Positions 1 to 7,118 of a DNA stretch of 10,626 nt are shown one piece after another. The notes under the pieces are model-generated. The model did no database searches, was not told where the DNA came from, and saw only the letters and a program-made list of their open reading frames with translations. The translations under genes and the position numbers were made by a program. Source of the stretch: Spirochaetia bacterium UBA5550 (GTDB taxonomy: Bacteria; Spirochaetota; UBA4802; UBA5550); the NCBI GenBank assembly GCA_002425885.1, contig DINC01000351.1:1883-12508 (forward strand). The letters run 5' to 3'. The first letter of the stretch is position 1. Every line of letters starts with the position of its first letter.

Positions 1-1
1 A

Positions 2-646
2 AAAACTGAAAAGGGGAAAACTGAGATTGCAGCATCGCCCTCTGTTAAAGGGAGAGACCTTCCCGACCCCGGCCTTGTGTACAAATTTTCCCTGGCGGAT
101 GAAAAGGTAACAGAAAAACTTATAACCATAGGTCAGACTGAGGGGAACATCAAAACCTTCTCTACTGAAGTTATTAATGATCATTTCAGTATAAATATCA
201 GAATAATTGAGAATCAGCGGGATCGGGACATCTACAACCTCCCTGATAAAATATATGAAGAGTACATCCTCGACATGCGCCGTGACGGCAGGGTACTTGT
301 CTACTTCCCCGGACTTGAAGGATACAGGCAGATGGGGGCGCGGGAGAGAGTTTATATCAAGCAGGAACCTGATTCAGCGGGAGATCCGACTTTCCATGTG
401 ATCGAAGCAAAGCAGCCGATACGCCTGCGAATAGGAGACAGGCTCAACCAGGATGAAAAGTTTGCGAATGGATATTTTGAATTTCATTTATACACGCAGG
501 AATACGAAGTTAAAACTTCTGCCGGCATTCCCAAGATCGAAAAGAATTTCATGGTAAGGCTCTACAGGATATATCCCGGTTATGATATGTCTTCACCGAG
601 TCCCGACGGGCTTTACCCCATGACAGATCCATTCAGGGCAGGTTAA
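2..646 (+). CDS. Unrecognised protein, 5'-truncated by the window edge; partner of the tubulin-like protein
   Basis: I do not recognise this protein. The reading frame is open from base 2, and the first possible start inside the window (GTG at 77) has no ribosome binding site at a proper distance, so the gene most likely begins upstream and at least 214 codons are seen. The first 25 visible residues are rich in Lys, Glu, Pro and Ser and look like a flexible linker. The remaining ~190 residues look like a compact, beta-rich fold with alternating hydrophobic and charged residues, for example around GRVLVYFPGLEGYRQMG and PIRLRIGD, and several aromatic strands near the C-terminus. There is no signal peptide or membrane segment in the visible part. 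The stop codon is 3 bp before the next ATG, so the two genes are almost certainly co-transcribed and the products probably act together. An adaptor or ligand-binding role is conceivable, but nothing in the sequence proves it. Confidence 0.85.
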   Translation, partial: KTEKGKTEIAASPSVKGRDLPDPGLVYKFSLADEKVTEKLITIGQTEGNIKTFSTEVINDHFSINIRIIENQRDRDIYNLPDKIYEEYILDMRRDGRVLVYFPGLEGYRQMGARERVYIKQEPDSAGDPTFHVIEAKQPIRLRIGDRLNQDEKFANGYFEFHLYTQEYEVKTSAGIPKIEKNFMVRLYRIYPGYDMSSPSPDGLYPMTDPFRAG

Positions 647-649
647 TAG

Positions 650-3600
650 ATGAGCAGAGACGAACTGCATAAATCGATACAGAGTATAATTAACGACGAT
701 AAACCTACTGTCCGCAAGTCGATAGTTATCGGCGTGGGGGGATCGGGTATGAAGGGGGTTCTCTCTGCCAAAGCATGGATAGAGGAGAACATCCCGGTCG
801 AGGCTCACAGGTATATGCGGTGGGTCGGTATTGATACAACTGACATTGAGACGAGTATCGAAGGTAAAGGGGGGAGATACAGGTTCCCGTCGGACCAGAT
901 GTTTCAGGAGGAGAAGAGGATGCTTTATCTCTCTTCGCCGACGCCTGAAGAGCTGTCACTTGAGTTTCTGCGTGAAAAGCATAAGAATGATCCGGTTTAC
1001 AAATGGCTCCCGAATCCGGATGTTTACGATATATCTACACGGGCGGGCCAGGGTGCGAACCAGACAAGGCCTTTGGGGCGCCTTGCGTTTTTTTATAATG
1101 AAAAAAAGATCCGCGATTCTCTTATAAAGGAGAGGGACAGGCTTGGGCAGCTTCCTGATGATCCGAAATACTTCCAGCTCATGGATGTCAAAGAGGGGGA
1201 GGACAAGAGGAGCGAGACTATCTCTTTTAAATTCGAGCGAGGTGTGAACCGCCACTACTTCAGTGAAAAGATCCCCGCTGATCATATAATTGCAAACATT
1301 GAACCTGACCAGGCTGCGCGCGCTCTCCTCTGCCCGCATATTGAGGGGAAGATCGATATTTCAATTTTTCCCAGGGATGAAAAGGGCTACTACTTTGAAT
1401 TAAGCGGCAGCAACATGGAGGGTCGGGTACTGTCCTTCGATGTAACGCATTTCAAACGCGGCGCTCAGATTTCTATTTTTATTACTGCATCAATTGTTGG
1501 GGGTACTGGTAACGGTATGCTTCTTGACCTTGCTGCAATGGTGAAGGATATATTTAAAGACTACTGGCCCAAGCCCCGTGTTTACGGCATCATAGTACTC
1601 CCCTCCGCATTTAAGAGAGTTGTATATAACAGGAACGCAAGGGCGAATGCCTACGCAGCGCTGAAAGAGATAGATTTTTTTATGAGCGGCAACACGTTCA
1701 GTGCTGAGTACCCCTCAGGCCGGAAGGTGGAGATCCCTGACAGGATATTTGCTGACGGTATGCTCTATCTTCTCGACATCGAGAATATGGCGGGAAATTC
1801 TCTCCAGGGGCGCGACCAGGTGCAGGAGCTTACTGGACAGTTTATCTCCACATTCGTTTCATCAATTGTGGGGGGGGCTATTGAAGAGCGCACAGTGAAT
1901 GATTCCACCAGAGCATCTGTATACCTGCCGGGAGATGAGAAGTCCCAGCGCAGGGCAAGCTATAATTCATTCGGTATATCAAGGGTGATCTATCCTGTGC
2001 CGCAGCTAAAGGATATCGGTTACAGAATAATTGCCCTGAAAATGATAGACGCTTTCCTGAAACAGATAAACAACAAACTCCTCCTTGAAACTATCGGAGA
2101 TATCAACCGGGGTCTTGTGCGGGCTCTCCGTCTCGACTGCCGCCTTATTTTTGAAAGAATGTATCCCGACTACAAGGCAGATATGGAAGTTGAGATGCGC
2201 TCATACCAGAAGAAGCTTGAAGCTGCTGCTGCGAAAAATGAGAAGCGTGCCCTTGTTTCATTGATGGAGAGCATCATAAGAGATTACGGCAAGGAGGAGA
2301 TGGAGAAGATCAAGTCCGGTCTCCTTGTGCGTATGGAGAAGAGGTACAGGGTTGAGCTGGACAAGATGAAGACAGTACTCACAACTGAGATCCACAAGTA
2401 TATGAAGGACCCCAATATGGGTTTTGTCTTCGCAGGTAAAGTGATCGATCTTGTGCTTGCCAAACTGGAGATGTACCAGAAGAAGTATTACTCGGAGCGT
2501 GTAGCCCTTGCAAGGTATTCCACTGAAGAGATGGATAAACTCGTTGAAGCAGCAGAGGGTTCCGCAAACAAAGAACTTGCAGAAGCCGTGATTCAGATGG
2601 CTTCATTCAATTTCAGTCAGCTTGTGTACGAAGCCATGCTTACTTCTGCCGAGAGTTTTGTCCGTGAATTCAAGTCTCTCCTTTTTAGTATTCGGAACAT
2701 GGAGATTAACTCGCTGATGGATAAAGTATCCGCTCTCCGTGATAAGCTGAGACAGGAACTTGAAGATAAAAAGTTTGAACTCCTGGAAAAGAAAAATCCT
2801 TTATTCTTTTATCTGATTAATGGGAAGGAGATTAATTCTTTCCTTGAAAAACATTTTTACTCAAGACTATCCATTGAGGATCTCTGCAATGAGGTGGATT
2901 TTGTGAAACTTGACCGGGAGGATGATACACGGCAGTTCATTGAAACATACCTCATATCAACAGAAGGCCTTAAGATTCTCGATCTTGGCGATGATGAAAT
3001 TAAATCAATAATCAAAGACCGTTTCGGCGCGCTTGTTGACAAGCCCCTTGAAGAAGTGAAAAAAATTCTCTTTGAAGAGGGCCAGGGTGAGGCAGGTCTG
3101 CAGTTCAGTGAAACCAGCATGCTCCGTGTTGACATAGAAATTATACGGAAGAAACTTTTCAAGATAATATATTCCAGGTTTGAAGGTTTCAGTTTTGATA
3201 ATATCTCGATAAGGGATATTCTTTCTGAAAAGAAAATCACAGTATCAAAACTCCTTGAAAAACTCGATACCTATTCAAGGCCATATATATATCTTGATGC
3301 AACGGGATTAAGTTCAATGGAGTATTACAGGGTTATTACTAATTTTGAACTTAACACTTACGAGGAGGGGGACGATCCTCAAAGTGTGCAGAACGATCTC
3401 CCCTCCCGCCTTAATCATTACAGAAAGAGGGAGACTGCTGTTCCGAACATCAGTGTTGAAACATTTGAAGTCCCCAATCTCTGTAAACCATACGAGATGA
3501 TCTCCATCGGTGTGCTGCTGGGGTACCCGATATTCAGAATCAACTCCCTTGAGGATTCGGCAAAGGATTACCATGACCTTATAGCGGAGAGGACTCACCC

Positions 3601-4468
3601 TCTGCATCTTTTTAACAGCCCGGAGTTCGACGCGAAGTACTTCCCTGATCCATTCAGGCATACTAATTATCTTAATCCCGCGAAGTTATGGTCAGGGCTT
3701 CTGCTGCTGAAGATTCTTGAAGAGAAGGAGGGCGCGTATAATTTTGAAGATAAGCTCTCTGAAGCACTGAAAGATATAGAGGCCAGGGAGAACTACAGGC
3801 GTGTTGTGCTTGATATTGAAGCAAAGATATCCTCATCCGGAGGATTTGAAAAAATTACACCGGAGATCCTTGCTGAAACAGTAAACGGGCTTGGTATGCT
3901 TGCAAAAAATTCTGCTGACGGGAAGCTCCAGTTCAGGAGAGAGTACTCCATTGTAATCATGGATATTCTGGACGGCGATGGTACAGGTGACAGAGCTGCC
4001 GGTCAGAATATGAGCAAGGATGAATATATTGAAAAATTTCTCAAACCCCCTAAGTTTGCGGATAACGGCGAACTGGTTTTCTTCTTTGAAAACGAAAGGG
4101 AGGTCAGAGAGTTCATTACCAACTCCGTAAAATCTGTACTCGAAAGAACCAGGGGCAACATTACTGCCGGGGCTGATATAGCGTTGCCTAAGTGGAAAAT
4201 CGAACAGTGTGTGATCCCTGTATTCAGGGACAAGTTTGAGTTTTACGATTATTTCGAAAAGCGCGGTTCACTTGAATGGCAGAATCTTCTGCGTGAAAGG
4301 CTTACTGAGAAACTGAATGAATACGTTTCATCTTCACGTTTCAGGCTGGAGAGTGACCCTACACTTATAGACAGGGCAAAAGTCGGTGAGTTTATCAGAT
4401 CACTTGATCAGAAGATGCCGGATATTGTTCTCTGGGAAGTGAAGGTCAGGAACAGGATAATAAAATAA
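650..4468 (+). CDS. Giant tubulin/FtsZ-superfamily protein (Tubulin_2-like), 1272 aa
   Basis: This is a nucleotide-binding protein of the tubulin/FtsZ superfamily, most like the Tubulin_2 group of large bacterial homologues. A Gly-rich T1-type loop, IGVGGSGMKG, lies at residues 27-36. A strand ending in WVGIDTTD at 58-65 matches the T3 position. The tubulin signature loop appears as SIVGGTGNGM at 281-290. The segment RANAYAALKEIDFFM at 331-345 is of the kind that follows in this group. From about 500 to 710 the chain is strongly helical and charged, probably coiled coil, and the remaining ~560 residues are an unrecognised extension. FtsZ and tubulin are about 350-450 residues, so two thirds of this protein lies outside the GTPase core. 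I could not identify a convincing T7 catalytic loop, so hydrolysis is uncertain. There is no signal peptide, so it is cytoplasmic. A weak Shine-Dalgarno (CAGG, 7-8 bases upstream) supports the ATG. Membrane remodelling has been proposed for such families, but the role here is unknown. Confidence 0.85.
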   Translation: MSRDELHKSIQSIINDDKPTVRKSIVIGVGGSGMKGVLSAKAWIEENIPVEAHRYMRWVGIDTTDIETSIEGKGGRYRFPSDQMFQEEKRMLYLSSPTPEELSLEFLREKHKNDPVYKWLPNPDVYDISTRAGQGANQTRPLGRLAFFYNEKKIRDSLIKERDRLGQLPDDPKYFQLMDVKEGEDKRSETISFKFERGVNRHYFSEKIPADHIIANIEPDQAARALLCPHIEGKIDISIFPRDEKGYYFELSGSNMEGRVLSFDVTHFKRGAQISIFITASIVGGTGNGMLLDLAAMVKDIFKDYWPKPRVYGIIVLPSAFKRVVYNRNARANAYAALKEIDFFMSGNTFSAEYPSGRKVEIPDRIFADGMLYLLDIENMAGNSLQGRDQVQELTGQFISTFVSSIVGGAIEERTVNDSTRASVYLPGDEKSQRRASYNSFGISRVIYPVPQLKDIGYRIIALKMIDAFLKQINNKLLLETIGDINRGLVRALRLDCRLIFERMYPDYKADMEVEMRSYQKKLEAAAAKNEKRALVSLMESIIRDYGKEEMEKIKSGLLVRMEKRYRVELDKMKTVLTTEIHKYMKDPNMGFVFAGKVIDLVLAKLEMYQKKYYSERVALARYSTEEMDKLVEAAEGSANKELAEAVIQMASFNFSQLVYEAMLTSAESFVREFKSLLFSIRNMEINSLMDKVSALRDKLRQELEDKKFELLEKKNPLFFYLINGKEINSFLEKHFYSRLSIEDLCNEVDFVKLDREDDTRQFIETYLISTEGLKILDLGDDEIKSIIKDRFGALVDKPLEEVKKILFEEGQGEAGLQFSETSMLRVDIEIIRKKLFKIIYSRFEGFSFDNISIRDILSEKKITVSKLLEKLDTYSRPYIYLDATGLSSMEYYRVITNFELNTYEEGDDPQSVQNDLPSRLNHYRKRETAVPNISVETFEVPNLCKPYEMISIGVLLGYPIFRINSLEDSAKDYHDLIAERTHPLHLFNSPEFDAKYFPDPFRHTNYLNPAKLWSGLLLLKILEEKEGAYNFEDKLSEALKDIEARENYRRVVLDIEAKISSSGGFEKITPEILAETVNGLGMLAKNSADGKLQFRREYSIVIMDILDGDGTGDRAAGQNMSKDEYIEKFLKPPKFADNGELVFFFENEREVREFITNSVKSVLERTRGNITAGADIALPKWKIEQCVIPVFRDKFEFYDYFEKRGSLEWQNLLRERLTEKLNEYVSSSRFRLESDPTLIDRAKVGEFIRSLDQKMPDIVLWEVKVRNRIIK

Positions 4469-4493
4469 AAAAGGCTCCGCGAGGAGCCTTTTT
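4468..4493. terminator. Bidirectional intrinsic terminator between convergent genes
   Basis: AAGGCTCC at 4471-4478 pairs perfectly with GGAGCCTT at 4483-4490 around a GCGA (GNRA) loop. The stem extends through A and T tracts on both sides (4468-4470 and 4491-4493). Each strand therefore has a GC stem followed by a T-run. It sits between the ends of the tubulin-like gene and the lipoprotein gene and can serve both. Confidence 0.9.
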
Positions 4494-4515
4494 CAGCGAT
4501 ACAGGTTTGCCTTTC

Positions 4516-5022
4516 TTACTTCTTCACAGCTTTGAAAGAAACCCTTCTCTGCTTCGGGTCTTTTCCGTCATAGCCTGAAAGAGGCTCATTGATGCCTACG
4601 CCTTTGTAGCTCATCTTCGCAGCAGGAACACCGGCTTTTTTAAGCTCGTTGTAAATTTTTGCTGCTCTTCCTTTTGAAACACTTGACTGAAGTGATTTTG
4701 TAGGATAATCAGCTGCATGACCTGTTATCTGCATAACATAACCATCAGGAACCTGCTCAACTATTGGTTTAACAAGACCGATGATTCTTTTCATATTTTC
4801 AAGATCTTCATTCTTGTTGATCTTGGAACTTCCGCCAGGGAAGCCATCAATTGAGAAATCACCTACTTGTCTGTTAATCGCATTAACAGCCATATCACCG
4901 CCTGCATCCGCCTTAACAGTTACATCCTGCTTTACATCTGTCTTCGGCTGCTGTGATTCACAGGAAACCAGAACAAATGTTGCAAGGATAGATACGAAAA
5001 GAAGATAAAGTGCTTTTTTCAT
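4516..5022 (-). CDS. OmpA-domain lipoprotein (Loa22-like), 168 aa
   Basis: This is a predicted lipoprotein that would be anchored in the outer membrane and bind peptidoglycan. The N-terminus has two Lys, a hydrophobic stretch at residues 4-19 and a lipobox LVSC, with Cys21 as the acylated residue. A low-complexity linker with many Asp, Lys and Val follows to about residue 65. Residues ~70-168 form an OmpA C-terminal domain: the ITGHAADYP segment carries Asp105, SVSKGRAAKIYNELKKAGVPA carries Arg119 (the usual diaminopimelate-contacting positions), and the domain ends in KDPKQRRVSF. From memory, the last ~80 residues resemble Loa22 of Leptospira, especially SGYDGKDPKQRRV, which hints at a spirochaete; no search was run. 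An AAAGGA site 8 bases before the ATG supports the start. It is monocistronic, with its own promoter and a shared terminator. Confidence 0.92.
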   Translation of the reverse strand: MKKALYLLFVSILATFVLVSCESQQPKTDVKQDVTVKADAGGDMAVNAINRQVGDFSIDGFPGGSSKINKNEDLENMKRIIGLVKPIVEQVPDGYVMQITGHAADYPTKSLQSSVSKGRAAKIYNELKKAGVPAAKMSYKGVGINEPLSGYDGKDPKQRRVSFKAVKK

Positions 5023-5030
5023 TCTTTACA

Positions 5031-5036
5031 TCCTTT
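5031..5036 (-). promoter_or_regulatory. Shine-Dalgarno site of the lipoprotein gene
   Basis: AAAGGA on the minus strand ends 8 bases before the ATG at 5022. This fixes the start that gives a complete lipoprotein signal peptide. Confidence 0.7.
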
Positions 5037-5057
5037 AAATTATTAATTTGTATAATT

Positions 5058-5085
5058 AATATACATTTATGTAAAAGGGAGTCAA
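5058..5085 (-). promoter_or_regulatory. Sigma-70-type promoter of the OmpA-domain lipoprotein gene
   Basis: On the minus strand, TTGACT (bases 5085-5080) and TATATT (5063-5058) are separated by 16 bp, each one base from consensus. They lie 36-63 bases ahead of the ATG. Directly upstream (5087-5119) are runs of seven A, seven T and seven A that could act as an UP element. No operator palindrome overlaps the core. Confidence 0.65.
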
Positions 5086-5192
5086 TAAAAAAAGTTTACT
5101 TTTTTTAAAAATAAAAAAACATATTATTTTTTATTGATGCAGTCCATCTGGGTTTTTTAAAAACTCTATGAGAAATTTTGATTTAGAAATAT

Positions 5193-5200
5193 CGGGTGAT
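5193..5200 (+). promoter_or_regulatory. Shine-Dalgarno site of the DNA ligase gene
   Basis: CGGGTGAT contains GGTGAT, complementary to the 3' end of 16S rRNA, and ends 4 bases before the ATG at 5205. It supports this start over the in-frame ATGs at 5220 and 5277. I found no convincing core promoter for the ligase in the AT-rich gap 5086-5192. Confidence 0.5.
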
Positions 5201-5204
5201 TTAA

Positions 5205-7070
5205 ATGAAAATAAATGAAATGGTGAAAATTCTTACTGATGCAAGGGATGCATATTATAATACTGATAAGCCTTTGATGAGTGACATAGAGTTTGATGAA
5301 CTTGAGGAAAAGCTGCGCGAGCTTGATCCTGAAAATCCTTATTTTTTTTCCGTAGGTATACTGCAGCCCCAGGGCGAAAAGATCAGGCACACCACTCCCA
5401 TGCTTTCAATGGCAAAGGCAAAGAATATGGAGGATGTTCAATCCTGGCTTAAGCGGCTTGCCGGTATGGAGATAACCGGATTTGTTCTTGAACCGAAGAT
5501 TGACGGGCTCTCTGCCACATGCAGATATAAAAACGGCAAACTTGTTTATATTGCAACACGGGGAGACGGTGAGGTGGGGCAGGACGTTACCCACATCGCG
5601 GAGTACATCAGCGATATTCCGCAGAATATTTCATTTTCTAAAGATGATATTGAGATCCGTGGAGAACTTTACCTGCCGAGAACTACTGAGTATAACACAG
5701 AGGGGAAGCCCTTACGCAATTCATGCGTCGGTCTCATTAACCGGAAGGAGAACCGTGATGATTTGAAATTTGTCAGATTCGCAGTGTACCAGGTTGTGGG
5801 GCTTGAAAAAATTGCACTGGAGAGTGAAAGGATTAAACTCCTCGGAGACAGCGGCATGAATGCAGTTAATTATTCAACTGCCTCTGATATCGCTGAAATA
5901 GAAGAGTTTTTTAACAGCTACATGAATGAATTCCGCGATCAGTGGGAATACGAAACTGACGGCCTGATCCTCTCTGTGGATGACAGAAGACTTTTTGAAG
6001 AGATCGACAGTATGTGGGTTGTTGATCACCACCACCATTACTCGATAGCCCTTAAGCCCCCTTCGCAGTCAAAGGAAACAAAGATAAGAGATATAATCTG
6101 GCAGGTAAGCAGGCAGGGGAACCTTGTACCTGTTGCGCTGTTTGAGCCTGTTGTTATCGGCGGCGCTAAACTGGAAAGGGCAACTCTCAATAATTATGAA
6201 AACGTGATCAGGCTGAAGGTGCAGAGGGGCGATACTCTTGTGGTGCAGAGGGCCAATGATGTTATACCTTTTGTACAGGAAAACCGGAGCTCTCACGGAA
6301 GAGCGGATTATAATGAAGAGCTTGTGGCCCGTCAGTGCCCGTCATGCGGCGGCAACCCTGTGCGCTCCGGGGTACACCTGAGATGCGTTAATCCTGCATG
6401 TGAAGAACAGAGCATACAGAGAATAATATACTGGGTGAAAAGCTGCGACATTGAGAATGTAGCAGAGGCCACTGTGCGGACTCTCTTTTCTCTCGGTAGA
6501 ATAAAGAATATCAGGGATCTATATAATGTCACAGAGAAGGACTTCGAAGGGGTAGAGGGTTTTGCTGAAAAGAAGATTGCAAATTTTATTACAGAGGTTC
6601 ACGCATCGAGAAAGATGACACCACGCGAATTTATCAGCAGAATGGGAATACCCCTTGTGCAGAAAAAATCTCTGGTGAAACTTGGAATATCCACTGTGGA
6701 GGATTTTCTCTCCTATAAAGATGATACTTATGTGATAGGGCGAAACATTATCGAATGGAAGAACGACTCTTCCAATATGGTACTCTTCAATGAACTTCGT
6801 GAAGTCCTTGAGCTTGTTGAGGAGGAGGGTGGCGCCGCAAAAGGGAAAGTCTGCATGACAGGAAAAGGACCCGGGAAAAGAAATGAACTTATAAAAATTA
6901 TTGAAGATATGGGCTATGAGTTCTCCAATACTGTGACCAAGGATCTTGTGATATTGATCTGTGAGGATGTAAATGGTAAAAGCAGTAAGCTGGATAATGC
7001 GCGTAAGAGCGGAATAAAGCTTATGAGTTATGAAGAATTTTTCGGTGATAAAATCGTTGACATGGGATAG
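5205..7070 (+). CDS. ligA: Divergent NAD-dependent DNA ligase (LigA family), 621 aa
   Basis: LigA-family proteins seal nicks using NAD+. All LigA parts are present in order. A short Ia-like NAD-binding region has YYNTDKPLMSDIEFDEL at 17-33. The nucleotidyltransferase domain has EPKIDG with nucleophile Lys98, ATRGDG at 117-122, IRGE with Glu154, RN at 171-172 and IALKP with motif V Lys284. An OB fold covers about 295-360, with VSRQG and ATLNNYENV. A zinc finger has Cys378, 381, 394 and 399. Helix-hairpin-helix repeats span about 410-520 and a BRCT domain about 546-615. It is a little shorter than typical LigA (~670). Oddities are motif IV DGLILS, where the expected Lys is Ser257, Asn179 at the place of the second Arg of the RNAAAGSLR motif, Tyr18 in place of the Ia His, and an unusual HHHH at 275-278. 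It may therefore be an accessory or impaired ligase. GGGTGAT before the ATG is a good ribosome binding site. Confidence 0.88.
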   Translation: MKINEMVKILTDARDAYYNTDKPLMSDIEFDELEEKLRELDPENPYFFSVGILQPQGEKIRHTTPMLSMAKAKNMEDVQSWLKRLAGMEITGFVLEPKIDGLSATCRYKNGKLVYIATRGDGEVGQDVTHIAEYISDIPQNISFSKDDIEIRGELYLPRTTEYNTEGKPLRNSCVGLINRKENRDDLKFVRFAVYQVVGLEKIALESERIKLLGDSGMNAVNYSTASDIAEIEEFFNSYMNEFRDQWEYETDGLILSVDDRRLFEEIDSMWVVDHHHHYSIALKPPSQSKETKIRDIIWQVSRQGNLVPVALFEPVVIGGAKLERATLNNYENVIRLKVQRGDTLVVQRANDVIPFVQENRSSHGRADYNEELVARQCPSCGGNPVRSGVHLRCVNPACEEQSIQRIIYWVKSCDIENVAEATVRTLFSLGRIKNIRDLYNVTEKDFEGVEGFAEKKIANFITEVHASRKMTPREFISRMGIPLVQKKSLVKLGISTVEDFLSYKDDTYVIGRNIIEWKNDSSNMVLFNELREVLELVEEEGGAAKGKVCMTGKGPGKRNELIKIIEDMGYEFSNTVTKDLVILICEDVNGKSSKLDNARKSGIKLMSYEEFFGDKIVDMG

Positions 7071-7087
7071 TGCGGGTTTTCCATAAA
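7057..7087 (+). promoter_or_regulatory. Possible weak promoter for asnS inside the end of the ligase gene
   Basis: A perfect TTGACA (7057-7062) is followed after 19 bp by CATAAA (7082-7087). The spacing is long and the -10 poor. It could give asnS expression independent of the ligase, but read-through is at least as likely because no terminator separates the two genes. Confidence 0.22.
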
Positions 7088-7118
7088 AAAGTTATTAAAT
7101 AGCAGGTGGTGGTGTATT

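Noticed and set aside
956..1339. 127-codon minus-strand open frame inside the tubulin-like gene
   Set aside because: It is a shadow of the coding frame; its composition is not protein-like and it has no ribosome site.
650..4468. Calling the large protein FtsZ or TubZ
   Set aside because: The length, the long helical extension and the GGTGNG form of the signature do not fit either; no ftsA-type neighbour is present.
5087..5106. A/T palindrome AAAAAAAGT-TT-ACTTTTTTT as a terminator
   Set aside because: The stem has only two non-A/T base pairs' worth of stability and lies behind promoters rather than after a gene; a promoter-upstream role fits better.
6026..6037. HHHH in the ligase as an engineered His tag
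   Set aside because: Four His inside a domain, with mixed CAC/CAT codons, fit a natural loop before motif V; no vector sequence is around it.
7071..7118. T-box or other leader riboswitch before asnS
   Set aside because: Only 48 bp separate the ligase stop from the asnS start, too short for a T-box, and no T-box motif or terminator hairpin is seen.
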